Below, piece after piece: positions 1 to 9,307 of a stretch of DNA of 64,000 bases. The position numbers were made by a program, and so were the translations under genes. The DNA is from Pseudomonas cremoris. Its GTDB lineage: Bacteria > Pseudomonadota > Gammaproteobacteria > Pseudomonadales > Pseudomonadaceae. The notes beneath the pieces are model-generated. The model saw nothing but the letters and a program-made list of their open reading frames with translations, was not told where the DNA came from and did not search any database. Location of the stretch: NCBI RefSeq assembly GCF_014230465.1, contig NZ_JAAXCY010000006.1:1-64000 (forward strand). Reading direction: 5' to 3'. Position 1 is the stretch's first letter. Each line of letters begins with the position of its first letter.

Positions 1-124
1 AGTAACTTGTGATGCTGATAATCTTGTTGACTATCAGTCTGACCCCACAAGCACCCACACGAATTGCTTGATTCAGTTGTTAAAGAGCGGTTGGTTAAGA
101 TCTTTCGTCTCAACCGAGGCGCGC
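1..124 (-). other. rRNA operon leader (5' external spacer), 16S gene lies beyond the left edge
   Basis: Read on the minus strand, this stretch matches the conserved leader that precedes 16S rRNA in Pseudomonas: boxA, then the AT-rich segment ending in ATCAGCATCACAAGTTACT at base 1. Three promoters upstream show that this is the operon leader and not the 16S-23S spacer, which has a similar boxA. The rrn operon is transcribed leftwards and its mature 16S starts outside the window. Identification rests on remembered leader sequence plus the visible promoters. Confidence 0.85.
78..88 (-). promoter_or_regulatory. boxA antitermination element of the rrn leader
   Basis: The minus strand reads GCTCTTTAACA, the canonical boxA core bound by NusB-NusE (S10) to make rRNA transcription resistant to Rho. 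It lies about 30 nt downstream of the predicted start of promoter P1. Confidence 0.88.
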
Positions 125-152
125 ATTCTACAGCAGCCTCATTTGCTGTCAA
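125..152 (-). promoter_or_regulatory. rrn promoter P1 (proximal)
   Basis: The minus strand carries TTGACA at 152-147 and TAGAAT at 130-125, separated by 16 bp, followed by a GC-rich discriminator (GCGCGCC). This is typical of growth-rate and ppGpp controlled stable RNA promoters. Confidence 0.88.
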
Positions 153-234
153 GTGATTATTTTCAGAAGTTTTCGAAGATTTCTTCAACAACTTCAACCA
201 CTTGCGCTTCCGATTACTCGTTAGCGGGAGGCGA

Positions 235-262
235 ATTCTACAGCGTTACACGCTGCTGTCAA
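235..262 (-). promoter_or_regulatory. rrn promoter P2 (middle)
   Basis: The minus strand carries TTGACA at 262-257 and TAGAAT at 240-235, again with a 16-bp spacer. The spacer is itself a dyad (CAGCG TTACA CGCTG). Confidence 0.85.
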
Positions 263-380
263 CACCTCTTTTTCAACTTCTTGCGGGCTTCGATGAACTG
301 AAGCAACTGACTGCCGAAATCTACATAACTCATTGTTTACCAAGGAGTTTTCCGTTTCGACTGCGCCGGAAGTGGGGCGA

Positions 381-408
381 ATTATAGGCCTCCAGAATCT
401 GCCGTCAA
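381..408 (-). promoter_or_regulatory. rrn promoter P3 (distal)
   Basis: The minus strand carries TTGACG at 408-403 and a perfect TATAAT at 386-381 with a 16-bp spacer. The DNA just upstream (409-465) is A/T-rich and could act as an UP element. Confidence 0.83.
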
Positions 409-496
409 CCTTTAATTCAGGTTTTCTATCAAACACTTCTGATTGATTAAAAAACGACCAACCCCAAGCCCCACGTATCTATATAGAAGGAACCAC

Positions 497-1717
497 TCAG
501 ATAACGCCCGCAACCCTCAACGCATCAACACTCGCCACATCCAGCCCCAATACGCTCTGTAGCACCTGAACCGTATGCTCCCCCAACAAAGGTGGCGCAC
601 TACGGTATTCCACCGGCGTCTTCGACAACCGTATTGGACTAGCCACCTGGGGCACAGCCCCCGCCAGCGCATGAGGTAGCTCCATCGCAAGCCCGCGCGC
701 CTTGACCTGCGGATCAGCAAACACCTGCGCCAGATCATTGATCGGCCCACACGGCACACCAACCTGCTCCAGCTGTGACACCCACTCAGCCGTTGTCTTG
801 AACACCGTGGCCTGGCGTATCAGCGGAATCAACTCAGCGCGATTAGCCACCCGCACCTTATTAGTCGCGAAACGAGGATCGTCCGCCCAATGCGGCTGAC
901 CCGCCACCTCAGCGAACTTACGGAACTGCCCGTCATTACCTACCGTGAGGATGAAGTCGCCGTCGGCCGTAGGAAAGTCCTGATACGGCACAATATTCGG
1001 ATGTGCATTGCCCAAGCGCTTGGGCGGCACTCCCGTCGTCAGGTAATTCATTGCCTGATTCGCCAGGCAAGCCACCTGCACGTCCAGTAATGCCATATCA
1101 ATATGCTGCCCGCCCCCATCATGATCCCGATGAGCCAGCGCCGCCAAGATCGCCACGGTCGAGTAAAGCCCGGTGAGAATGTCAGTCAGCGCCACCCCCA
1201 CCTTCACCGGCCCTGCACCCTCGTCACCCTCAGGCCGGCCAGTCAGGCTCATCAGCCCGCCTAACCCCTGGATCATAAAGTCATAGCCGGCACGTGCGGC
1301 ATAGGGCCCTGTCTGACCAAACCCCGTGATCGAGCAATAGATCAACTCCGGGTTGATCTGCTTGAGCGACTCATAGTCCAGCCCATACGCCGCCAGACCA
1401 CCGACTTTAAAATTCTCGATCAGGATGTCGGACTTGGCCGCGAGATCCCGCACCAGCTTCTGCCCCTCCGGTCGCGTGAAGTCGATTGTCACCGACTCTT
1501 TATTACGGTTGGCCGACAGGTAGTACGCCGCCTCGCTGGTGTTCTCGCCATAAGCGTCCTTGAGAAAGGGCGGCCCCCAGGCGCGCGTGTCATCACCACT
1601 CCCCGGTCGCTCGACCTTGATAACCTCGGCCCCAAGGTCTGCAAGTATCTGCCCGGACCAAGGCCCCGCCAGCACTCTCGACAAATCCAGTACTCGCAGA
1701 TGCGAAAGTGCGCCCAT
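497..1717 (-). CDS. gcdG: CaiB/BaiF family CoA-transferase, probable succinyl-CoA:glutarate CoA-transferase
   Basis: This is a class III CoA-transferase of 406 aa, a normal length. It has the family N-terminus (LDLSRVLAGPWSGQ) and the conserved segment VGVALTDILTG, whose Asp179 aligns with the catalytic aspartate of formyl-CoA transferase. The ATG at 1717 was chosen over an in-frame codon at 1762 because AGGAG lies just before it and the family starts there. It sits 13 bp downstream of gcdH in the same direction. The pair, with the divergent LysR gene, is the layout known for glutarate use in the lysine degradation pathway, where this enzyme would activate glutarate with CoA. Substrate assignment is inferred from context, since family members also act on other acids. 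Confidence 0.88.
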   Translation of the reverse strand: MGALSHLRVLDLSRVLAGPWSGQILADLGAEVIKVERPGSGDDTRAWGPPFLKDAYGENTSEAAYYLSANRNKESVTIDFTRPEGQKLVRDLAAKSDILIENFKVGGLAAYGLDYESLKQINPELIYCSITGFGQTGPYAARAGYDFMIQGLGGLMSLTGRPEGDEGAGPVKVGVALTDILTGLYSTVAILAALAHRDHDGGGQHIDMALLDVQVACLANQAMNYLTTGVPPKRLGNAHPNIVPYQDFPTADGDFILTVGNDGQFRKFAEVAGQPHWADDPRFATNKVRVANRAELIPLIRQATVFKTTAEWVSQLEQVGVPCGPINDLAQVFADPQVKARGLAMELPHALAGAVPQVASPIRLSKTPVEYRSAPPLLGEHTVQVLQSVLGLDVASVDALRVAGVI

Positions 1718-1730
1718 GCCAGCTCTCCTA

Positions 1731-2912
1731 TTAATAGAACGCTTGAAGACCGGTTTGCGCACGACCGAGAATCAAGGCGTGCACGTCATGGGTACCTTCG
1801 TAGGTATTGACCACCTCCAGGTTGACCAAATGACGCGCCACCCCGAACTCGTCAGAGATACCGTTACCACCGAGCATGTCGCGCGCCATCCGTGCGATAT
1901 CCAGGGATTTGCCACACGAATTTCGCTTCATGATCGAGGTGATCTCGACCGCCGCCGTACCTTCATCCTTCATACGCCCCAGACGCAAGCAGCCTTGCAG
2001 GGCCAGGGTGATCTCGGTCTGCATGTCGGCCAGTTTTTTCTGGATCAACTGGGTAGCTGCCAACGGACGACCGAACTGCTGACGATCCAAGGTGTACTGG
2101 CGAGCGGTGTGCCAGCAGAATTCGGCAGCGCCCAGCGCGCCCCAGGAGATGCCGTAGCGCGCCGAGTTAAGGCAAGTGAATGGCCCTTTCAAGCCACGCA
2201 CGTCCGGGAAGATGTTCTCTTCCGGCACAAAGACGTTATCCATCACGATCTCACCGGTAATGGACGCGCGCAGACCAACTTTGCCGTGAATCGCCGGAGC
2301 ACTGAGACCCTTCCAGCCCTTCTCCAGGACAAACCCGCGAATATCACCGGCATCATCCTTGCCCCACACCACAAACACATCAGCGATCGGGCTATTGGTG
2401 ATCCACATCTTCGCGCCGGTCAAGCTGTAGCCACCGTCTACTTTGCGCGCACGAGTAATCATCGCGCCCGGGTCCGAACCATGGTTAGGCTCGGTCAGAC
2501 CGAAACAACCAATCCACTCACCCGAGGCCAGCTTCGGTAGATACTTTTGCTTCTGCGCTTCGGTACCAAACTCATTGATAGGCACCATTACCAGCGATGA
2601 CTGCACACTCATCATCGAGCGATAACCGGAGTCAACGCGCTCGACTTCACGGGCAATCAGCCCATAACTGACGTAGTTCAAACCGCTGCCGCCGTACTGC
2701 TCGGGAATCATCGCGCCCAGCAGCCCGGTTTCGCCCATCTCGCGAAAGATCGCAGGGTCGGTCTTTTCATGACGGAAGGCTTCGAGCACACGCGGCGCCA
2801 GCTTGTCCTGGGCGAACTGCTCGGCGCTGTCACGCACCATGCGCTCTTCTTCGGTGAGCTGTTGATCCAGCAGCAGTGGATCGATCCAGTTGAAGCTTGC
2901 CTTGCCAGCCAT
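1731..2912 (-). CDS. gcdH: Glutaryl-CoA dehydrogenase
   Basis: This is an acyl-CoA dehydrogenase of 393 aa that oxidatively decarboxylates glutaryl-CoA to crotonyl-CoA, passing electrons to ETF. The C-terminal segment [14 protein letters not shown] carries Glu372, the position of the catalytic base in glutaryl-CoA dehydrogenases, and the FAD-binding region [14 protein letters not shown] is present. The start at 2912 (MAGKASFNW) has AGGA upstream; the open frame extends to 2996 but those 28 residues are unlike the family. It is first in the operon with gcdG and divergent from gcdR, across a 158-bp gap that should hold both promoters. Confidence 0.95.
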   Translation of the reverse strand: MAGKASFNWIDPLLLDQQLTEEERMVRDSAEQFAQDKLAPRVLEAFRHEKTDPAIFREMGETGLLGAMIPEQYGGSGLNYVSYGLIAREVERVDSGYRSMMSVQSSLVMVPINEFGTEAQKQKYLPKLASGEWIGCFGLTEPNHGSDPGAMITRARKVDGGYSLTGAKMWITNSPIADVFVVWGKDDAGDIRGFVLEKGWKGLSAPAIHGKVGLRASITGEIVMDNVFVPEENIFPDVRGLKGPFTCLNSARYGISWGALGAAEFCWHTARQYTLDRQQFGRPLAATQLIQKKLADMQTEITLALQGCLRLGRMKDEGTAAVEITSIMKRNSCGKSLDIARMARDMLGGNGISDEFGVARHLVNLEVVNTYEGTHDVHALILGRAQTGLQAFY

Positions 2913-3070
2913 GAATAAGTCCTCGCGAAGATAAATCAGATGTCGTGGATGCAGCCTAGGCCCGCTGACCGAGGAGGGCAAACGAGGTTTCCGCATAGGC
3001 TTGTGCTAATTTCTCACTTCGAAACATCCAAAAGCACCGCTGGTGCGCTTTATATGTGAGGACAAGGTAC

Positions 3071-3970
3071 ATGCGCAGAAAAATCCCCAGCACCACCGCC
3101 CTTGTCAGTTTTGAAGCGGCAGCCCGTCACGAGAGCTTTACCAAGGCGGCGCTTGAACTTTCCATCACCCAAGGCGCCATCTGTCGACAGATAGCCAGCC
3201 TTGAGGAGTTTTTAAGTGTCGAGCTGTTTCGCCGCTCACGGCGCGGCGTCAAACTGACGGAAGCAGGGCTGTCCTATAGCCGCCGTATCGCCACACAACT
3301 GGATGCGGTGGAGCGCGACACCCTGTCAGTAATGGGCCAGCAGGGCGCTAATGTGATCGAACTGGCGGTGGTCCCGACATTTGGTACCCAGTGGCTGATT
3401 CCGCGCCTCAAGGACTTCCAGCGCCAACACCCGGAAGTCACAGTCAACCTTACCAACCGCACGCGGCCCTTTCTGTTTGCCGACACTGAATTCGATGCGG
3501 CGATCTACTTTGGCGATGCCGACTGGTCAGGTACTGAATCCCACCGCCTTATGGGAGAAAACCCCGTCCCCGTATGTAGCCCGCGCTTACTCGGCAACCA
3601 TGTGCAATTCAGCCCCCAGCAAATCGCGGAACTGCCACTGCTGCAGCAAACCACCCGCCCTTATGCCTGGCGCCAGTGGTTCAACGCCCAGCAACTGAAT
3701 ATCCCCCGCGACATGACGGGACCGCGCTACGAGCTATTCTCGATGTTGTCCCAGGCCGCCATGCATGACATGGGCGTCGCGCTGATTCCACCGTTCCTCA
3801 TCCAGCGCGAACTGGAGGAGCACCAGTTGGTCATCGCGAGCCCCGAAGCGCTGACCAGCTCGAAGGCTTACTACTTGATGATTCCCGACAGAAAAGTCGA
3901 ATCAGCCTCGCTGCATGCCTTCAGGGACTGGTTGATTGATCAGTCGCAGCGCTACAGCCCCAGCGTTTAA
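3071..3970 (+). CDS. gcdR: LysR-type regulator of glutarate catabolism
   Basis: This is a LysR-family regulator of 299 aa. An N-terminal winged HTH (TALVSFEAAARHESFTKAA, then QGAICRQIASLEEFL) is followed by a substrate-binding domain. The ATG at 3071 follows GAGGACAAGG; a GTG at 3056 in the same frame overlaps that ribosome site and is less likely. It is divergent from gcdH-gcdG, the usual arrangement for a LysR activator of the neighbouring operon with glutarate or glutaryl-CoA as effector. The symbol follows the orthologous Pseudomonas locus. Confidence 0.88.
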   Translation: MRRKIPSTTALVSFEAAARHESFTKAALELSITQGAICRQIASLEEFLSVELFRRSRRGVKLTEAGLSYSRRIATQLDAVERDTLSVMGQQGANVIELAVVPTFGTQWLIPRLKDFQRQHPEVTVNLTNRTRPFLFADTEFDAAIYFGDADWSGTESHRLMGENPVPVCSPRLLGNHVQFSPQQIAELPLLQQTTRPYAWRQWFNAQQLNIPRDMTGPRYELFSMLSQAAMHDMGVALIPPFLIQRELEEHQLVIASPEALTSSKAYYLMIPDRKVESASLHAFRDWLIDQSQRYSPSV

Positions 3971-4422
3971 AGGCCAAAAGCCAATTGCTGACTTTGTAGT
4001 CAGTTAAATTAAGATCCTACAGATATACGTATATGTCGCATTTAAACAGACTGTACCTGTTGGCTAAAAATCAGCTTCAACGCCATGATTATCATGGCTT
4101 GTAGCGACTATCGCAGGTCAATGCACGACTATTCACATTGGCGATGACGAAAGACACCATAAATGCCTACAGCCCTTTAAATCTTTGTATTTGAAGAGGT
4201 TATTTCAGAGTGTTGCGACAATCAGTCACAGGGTGACTTGTAGTTAATTTTTCGTCACCCGTCATAATCCCTTGAAGGCCGTAAAGTTCGCCTGCAAAAT
4301 GCCGCGCCCCGCTGTCATTTCAGCGGGATCGTGCTGATCGGCCGCCCCAGTTGCGCCACTCGCGGTGCACTGGCCTTTTTACAAAAAGATCAAAAGCAAA
4401 AAGATCATGCAGGAGATTTGAC
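3971..4422 (+). promoter_or_regulatory. Intergenic region upstream of the pnt operon
   Basis: No gene is seen in these 452 bases. The region holds a perfect 17-bp dyad (GCCATGATTATCATGGC, 4082-4098), a 7-bp inverted repeat GGGTGAC...GTCACCC (4232-4238 and 4255-4261), and a hairpin CCCGCTG-TCATTT-CAGCGGG (4309-4328) that would lie in the 5' leader of pntAA. I could not place a convincing -10/-35 pair. Confidence 0.5.
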
Positions 4423-5544
4423 GTGCACATTGGTGTTCCTCTCGAAACCCAGACCGGTGAAACGCGGGTGGCTGCCACCCCGGAAACCATCAAGAAGCTG
4501 ATCGGCCAGGGCCATAAGGTCACTGTACAAAGCGGAGCCGGCATCAAGGCCAGCATCACTGACAGTGCCTATGAAACGGCAGGCGCAACCATTGGCAGTG
4601 CCGACGATGCGTTTGGCGCCGAGCTGATTCTCAAAGTGGTAGCCCCCAGCGACAGCGAACTCACGCTGATCAAAAGCGGCACCGTCTTGGTGGGCATGCT
4701 CAACCCGTTCAGCAACGAAACCATCGCCAAGCTCGCCGAACGCGGCATCACCGCCTTTGCCCTCGAAGCCGCGCCGCGCACCTCGCGGGCCCAAAGCCTC
4801 GACGTGCTGTCGTCCCAGGCCAACATCGCCGGCTATAAAGCCGTACTGCTCGCCGCTCATCACTACCCGCGCTTTATGCCGATGCTGATGACAGCCGCTG
4901 GCACCGTTAAGGCTGCTCGCGTGCTGATCCTCGGCGCAGGCGTTGCTGGCCTGCAGGCCATCGCTACGGCGAAACGCCTGGGGGCAGTCATCGAAGCGTC
5001 CGACGTGCGTCCCGCCGTGAAAGAGCAAATCGAATCCCTCGGCGCCAAGTTCGTCGACGTGCCGTACGAAACCGATGAAGAACGCGAATGCGCCGTCGGT
5101 GTCGGTGGCTACGCCCGCCCGATGCCCACCAGCTGGATGCAGCGCCAGGCCCTGGCCGTGCACGAACGCGCCAAGCAAGCCGATATCGTCATCACCACCG
5201 CGCTGATCCCAGGCCGCAAGGCACCCACCTTGCTCAGCGCCGACACCGTCGCGCAGATGAAACCCGGCTCCGTGGTCATCGACCTCGCCGCCGCCCAAGG
5301 TGGCAACTGCCCGCTGACCGTCGCCGACCAGGTCGTTGTGGAAAACGGCGTGATCATCTGCGGCCCGACCAACCTCGCCGGCGCTGTCGCCGCCGACGCC
5401 TCGGCCTTGTATGCGCGCAACCTGCTGGACTTCCTGAAGCTGGTCTTCACCAAGGAAGGGCAGTTTGAAATCAACCTCGAAGACGACATCGTCGCCGCGT
5501 GCCTGATGTGCCGCGACGGCCAAGTCATCCGCAAAAACGCCTAA
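4423..5544 (+). CDS. pntAA: NAD(P) transhydrogenase subunit alpha part 1 (NAD(H)-binding domain)
   Basis: This is domain I of the proton-translocating transhydrogenase, 373 aa, which binds NAD(H) on the cytoplasmic side. The N-terminus (IGVPLETQTGETRVAATPET) is typical, and the Rossmann motif GAGVAGLQAI is clear. The start is GTG at 4423, with AGGAG 7 nt upstream; in-frame codons further upstream would add unrelated residues. Pseudomonas splits the alpha subunit into two proteins, and here the second half follows after 15 bp. The enzyme couples hydride transfer from NADH to NADP+ with proton entry, supplying NADPH. Confidence 0.95.
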   Translation: MHIGVPLETQTGETRVAATPETIKKLIGQGHKVTVQSGAGIKASITDSAYETAGATIGSADDAFGAELILKVVAPSDSELTLIKSGTVLVGMLNPFSNETIAKLAERGITAFALEAAPRTSRAQSLDVLSSQANIAGYKAVLLAAHHYPRFMPMLMTAAGTVKAARVLILGAGVAGLQAIATAKRLGAVIEASDVRPAVKEQIESLGAKFVDVPYETDEERECAVGVGGYARPMPTSWMQRQALAVHERAKQADIVITTALIPGRKAPTLLSADTVAQMKPGSVVIDLAAAQGGNCPLTVADQVVVENGVIICGPTNLAGAVAADASALYARNLLDFLKLVFTKEGQFEINLEDDIVAACLMCRDGQVIRKNA

Positions 5545-5559
5545 ACAGGGATTCAGACG

Positions 5560-5880
5560 ATGGAAGAGCTTATCTCCCCCGGTATCTACAACCTGATCAT
5601 CTTTGTGCTGGCGATTTATGTCGGTTACCACGTGGTCTGGAACGTCACCCCCGCGCTGCACACGCCGCTGATGGCGGTGACCAACGCGATTTCCGCGATC
5701 GTGATCGTCGGCGCCATGCTGGCCGCCGCCCTCACCGTGACGCCGCTGGGCAAGACCATGGGCACCCTGGCCGTGGCCTTGGCGGCGGTGAACGTGTTCG
5801 GCGGTTTCCTGGTTACACGTAGGATGCTTGAGATGTTCAAGAAGAAAGCGCCCAAAGCTGTGAAAGAGGTGCAGAAGTAA
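5560..5880 (+). CDS. pntAB: NAD(P) transhydrogenase subunit alpha part 2 (membrane domain)
   Basis: This 106-aa membrane protein corresponds to the C-terminal membrane part of the E. coli PntA chain. Three hydrophobic helices are visible (about residues 8-28, 36-56 and 61-82) before a basic tail. Its stop codon overlaps the first base of the pntB start (TAATG), so translation of the two is coupled. Confidence 0.94.
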   Translation: MEELISPGIYNLIIFVLAIYVGYHVVWNVTPALHTPLMAVTNAISAIVIVGAMLAAALTVTPLGKTMGTLAVALAAVNVFGGFLVTRRMLEMFKKKAPKAVKEVQK

Positions 5881-7316
5881 TGAGCATGAATCTGGTAACG
5901 ACGCTCTACCTGATCGCGTCGATCTGCTTTATCCAGGCTCTCAAAGGCCTGTCGCACCCCACCACGTCGCGACGCGGCAACCTGTTCGGCATGCTCGGCA
6001 TGGCGCTGGCGGTACTCACCACCGTGGGCCTCATCTATAAGCTCGGCGCTGAGCTCGCAACCGCCGGTATCGGTTATGTGATCGTGGGCCTGCTGGTCGG
6101 CGGCACCGCCGGTTCGATCATGGCCAAGCGCGTAGAAATGACCAAGATGCCGGAGCTGGTGGCGTTCATGCACAGCATGATCGGCCTGGCCGCGGTGTTC
6201 ATTGCGATTGCCGCCGTGGTCGAGCCGCAGTCCCTGGGTATCGTTAAACACCTCGGTGATGCGATCCCTGCCGGTAACCGCCTGGAGCTGTTCCTCGGCG
6301 CAGCCATCGGCGCCATCACCTTCTCCGGTTCGGTGATCGCGTTCGGCAAGCTGTCGGGCAAGTACAAGTTCCGCCTGTTCCAGGGCGCACCGGTACAGTT
6401 TGGCGGCCAGCATAAATTGAACCTGGTGCTCGGCCTGCTGACGCTTGGCCTGGGCCTGGCATTCATGTTCACCGGCAACCTCACCGCCTTCGCGCTGATG
6501 CTGGCGCTGGCGTTCGTGCTCGGCGTGCTGATCATCATCCCTATCGGCGGCGCCGACATGCCGGTGGTGGTGTCGATGCTCAACAGCTACTCCGGCTGGG
6601 CAGCGGCGGGTATCGGCTTCTCGCTGAACAACTCGATGCTGATCATCGCCGGCTCCCTGGTGGGCTCCAGCGGCGCGATCCTGTCGTACATCATGTGCAA
6701 GGCGATGAACCGTTCCTTCTTTAATGTACTGCTCGGCGGTTTCGGCAATACGCCGGATGCAAGTGCCGCTGCCGGTTCCAAGGAAGCACGCCCGGTCAAA
6801 TCCGGCTCGGCCGACGATGCGACCTTCCTGCTGACCAACGCTGACACCGTGATCATCGTTCCAGGCTACGGCTTGGCAGTGGCACGGGCGCAACATGCGC
6901 TCAAGGAACTGACCGAGAAGCTCACCCACCGCGGCGTCACCGTGAAGTACGCGATCCACCCGGTGGCGGGCCGTATGCCCGGCCACATGAACGTCCTGCT
7001 GGCCGAGGCCGAAGTGCCTTACGACCAGGTGTTCGAGATGGAAGACATCAACTCCGAGTTCGGCCAGGCCGACGTGGTGCTGGTGTTGGGCGCCAACGAC
7101 GTGGTCAACCCGGCCGCCAAGAACGATCCCAACTCGCCGATTGCCGGCATGCCGATCCTCGAAGCCTTCAAGGCCAAGACCATCATCGTCAACAAGCGCT
7201 CAATGGCCAGCGGCTATGCCGGTTTGGACAACGAGTTGTTCTATCTGGACAAGACCATGATGGTCTTTGGTGACGCGAAGAAGGTCATCGAAGACATGGT
7301 CAAAGCCGTCGAGTAA
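5880..7316 (+). CDS. pntB: NAD(P) transhydrogenase subunit beta
   Basis: This 478-aa subunit has an N-terminal bundle of about eight to nine membrane helices (part of domain II, the proton path) and a C-terminal soluble NADP(H)-binding domain III, with the conserved GYGLAVARAQ and HPVAGRMPGHMNVLLAEA segments. It is the last gene of the pnt operon and is followed by a Rho-independent terminator at 7340-7370. Confidence 0.95.
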   Translation: MSMNLVTTLYLIASICFIQALKGLSHPTTSRRGNLFGMLGMALAVLTTVGLIYKLGAELATAGIGYVIVGLLVGGTAGSIMAKRVEMTKMPELVAFMHSMIGLAAVFIAIAAVVEPQSLGIVKHLGDAIPAGNRLELFLGAAIGAITFSGSVIAFGKLSGKYKFRLFQGAPVQFGGQHKLNLVLGLLTLGLGLAFMFTGNLTAFALMLALAFVLGVLIIIPIGGADMPVVVSMLNSYSGWAAAGIGFSLNNSMLIIAGSLVGSSGAILSYIMCKAMNRSFFNVLLGGFGNTPDASAAAGSKEARPVKSGSADDATFLLTNADTVIIVPGYGLAVARAQHALKELTEKLTHRGVTVKYAIHPVAGRMPGHMNVLLAEAEVPYDQVFEMEDINSEFGQADVVLVLGANDVVNPAAKNDPNSPIAGMPILEAFKAKTIIVNKRSMASGYAGLDNELFYLDKTMMVFGDAKKVIEDMVKAVE

Positions 7317-7339
7317 CACTGCTACAGCGCAATACTCGA

Positions 7340-7370
7340 AACCCCGGCCTCCCGTAGGCTGGGGTTTTTT
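7340..7370 (+). terminator. Rho-independent terminator of the pnt operon
   Basis: An AACCCCGGCCT / AGGCTGGGGTT stem with a 5-nt loop and one internal mismatch is followed by a run of six T, 24 bp after the pntB stop. Confidence 0.88.
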
Positions 7371-7495
7371 ATTACTCCATGAAACCCGACCAAAGGCTCT
7401 AAATCGCTGCCCGGCATTCGACCATGGTAGCGGGCCGAAATTTTTTGAAATCACTAAACTGCGCACCTTGCTTCCGTAGCCTGAGATAAGAATCC

Positions 7496-8989
7496 ATGTA
7501 CCGTGATCGCATCCGCTTGCCTTCGTTGTTGAACAAGGTCATGAGCGCGGCAGACGCCGCCGCACTGATCGAGGACGGCATGACCGTCGGCATGAGTGGC
7601 TTTACCCGTGCCGGTGAAGCCAAGGCCGTCCCCCACGCATTGGCCGAACGCGCCAAGACGTCACCGCTGAAAATCACCCTGATGACCGGTGCCAGCCTGG
7701 GCAACGACCTGGACAAGCAACTGACCGAAGCGGGCGTACTGTCCCGACGCATGCCGTTCCAGGTCGACAGCACCCTGCGCAAGGCGATTAACGCCGGCCA
7801 AGTCATGTTTATCGACCAGCATTTGTCGGAAACGGTTGAGCAACTGCGCAACAACCAGCTCAAGCTGCCGGACATCGCCGTCATCGAGGCAGTCGCAATC
7901 ACCGAGCAGGGCCACATTGTGCCCACCACCTCCGTGGGCAACTCGGCCAGTTTCGCGATCTTCGCCAAGCAGGTCATCGTCGAGATCAACCTGGCGCACA
8001 ACCCGAACCTGGAAGGGTTGCACGACATCTATATCCCAACTTACCGCCCGACCCGCACACCGATCCCGCTGGTGAAAGTCGACGACCGCATCGGCAGCAC
8101 CGCGATCCCGATCCCACCGGAGAAGATCGTCGCCATCGTGATCACCAACCAGGCCGACTCTGCCTCCACGGTGACGCCGCCTGACAGCGACACCCAAGGC
8201 ATCGCCAATCACCTGATCAACTTCCTCAAGCAGGAAGTGGACGCCGGGCGCATGACCAACAAGCTCGGCCCGTTGCAGGCCGGCATCGGCAACATCGCTA
8301 ACGCGGTGATGTGCGGCTTGATCGAATCGCCGTTCGAAGACCTGACGATGTACTCTGAAGTGTTGCAGGACTCCACATTCGATCTGATCGACGCCGGCAA
8401 GCTCAGCTTCGCCTCGGGCAGCTCGATCACCCTGTCGGAGCGGCGCAATGCCGACGTGTTCGGCAACCTGGAACACTATAAGGACAAGCTGGTACTGCGC
8501 CCGCAAGAGATCTCCAACCACCCTGAGGTGGTGCGTCGCCTGGGTATTATCGGGATCAATACCGCGCTGGAGTTCGACATCTACGGCAACGTCAACTCCA
8601 CCCACGTCTGCGGCACGCGGATGATGAACGGTATCGGCGGCTCAGGTGACTTCGCGCGCAACGCGCACCTGGCGATCTTCGTGACCAAGTCCATCGCCAA
8701 GGGCGGCGCGATCTCCAGCGTGGTACCGATGGTCAGCCACGTGGACCACACCGAGCATGACGTCGACATCCTGGTGACCGAAGTCGGGCTGGCCGACCTG
8801 CGCGGCCTGGCGCCACGCGAACGGGCGCGAGTGATCATCGACAACTGCGTGCACCCAGCGTATCGCGATGCGCTGAACACGTACTTCGATGCCGCGTGCG
8901 CCATCGGCGGGCACACACCGCACATCCTGCGCGAAGCACTGAGCTGGCACATCAACCTGGAAGAAACCGGGCATATGCTCAAGGCGTGA
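7496..8989 (+). CDS. Acetyl-CoA hydrolase/transferase family protein (probable succinate:CoA transferase)
   Basis: This 497-aa protein belongs to the class I CoA-transferases of the acetyl-CoA hydrolase type (Cat1/YgfH/AarC group). It shows the N-terminal GMTVGMSGFTRAGEAK segment and the conserved NGIGGSGDFARNAHLAIF loop near residue 385. Members move CoA between acyl groups such as succinate, acetate and propionate; the exact pair cannot be read from sequence. It is a single-gene unit, 179 bp after pntB with the pnt terminator between them. A homologue in P. aeruginosa is PA5445, from memory. Confidence 0.85.
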   Translation: MYRDRIRLPSLLNKVMSAADAAALIEDGMTVGMSGFTRAGEAKAVPHALAERAKTSPLKITLMTGASLGNDLDKQLTEAGVLSRRMPFQVDSTLRKAINAGQVMFIDQHLSETVEQLRNNQLKLPDIAVIEAVAITEQGHIVPTTSVGNSASFAIFAKQVIVEINLAHNPNLEGLHDIYIPTYRPTRTPIPLVKVDDRIGSTAIPIPPEKIVAIVITNQADSASTVTPPDSDTQGIANHLINFLKQEVDAGRMTNKLGPLQAGIGNIANAVMCGLIESPFEDLTMYSEVLQDSTFDLIDAGKLSFASGSSITLSERRNADVFGNLEHYKDKLVLRPQEISNHPEVVRRLGIIGINTALEFDIYGNVNSTHVCGTRMMNGIGGSGDFARNAHLAIFVTKSIAKGGAISSVVPMVSHVDHTEHDVDILVTEVGLADLRGLAPRERARVIIDNCVHPAYRDALNTYFDAACAIGGHTPHILREALSWHINLEETGHMLKA

Positions 8990-9307
8990 TTGATACAGAT
9001 CCGAGCTGATGCAAATACAGTTTCATCAGCTCGGCTGCACCTCTAAGCGTTTTGAAAAAAACTGTACTGCTGTACCGGTCATTTCTTACCGAAATATCCT
9101 ACTCAACTCACCGAAAACGCCTATTTCGCACTGTTTCAGTGCGGACAGGTACAGTTGCCCCATTTCTGTACAGTACAGCACCCTTAAACAGTTAACTGGC
9201 CCCTCACAATACAGGTGAACTGTATCTAGAGAGTCTTGCGGCGGAGGAGGATCATTGGCATCAGTTAAACCACTACCTAATCCCGCCACAAGCGGAAGGA
9301 TGTCATC
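8990..9307 (+). promoter_or_regulatory. Control region of the first DUF1127 gene with clustered TGTAC/TACAGT sites
   Basis: No gene lies here. The region contains ACTGTAC (9061-9067), a perfect dyad GCACTG-TTT-CAGTGC (9128-9142), GACAGGTACAGTT (9144-9156), a perfect dyad CTGTAC-A-GTACAG (9166-9178), AAACAGTTA (9186-9194), and TACAGG...ACTGTA (9210-9224). The 13-mer at 9144 recurs exactly upstream of the second DUF1127 gene. This looks like a multi-site operator, but no regulator gene is adjacent. Confidence 0.6.

Noticed and set aside
3056..3070. GTG start for gcdR
   Set aside because: It overlaps the ribosome site that serves the ATG at 3071.
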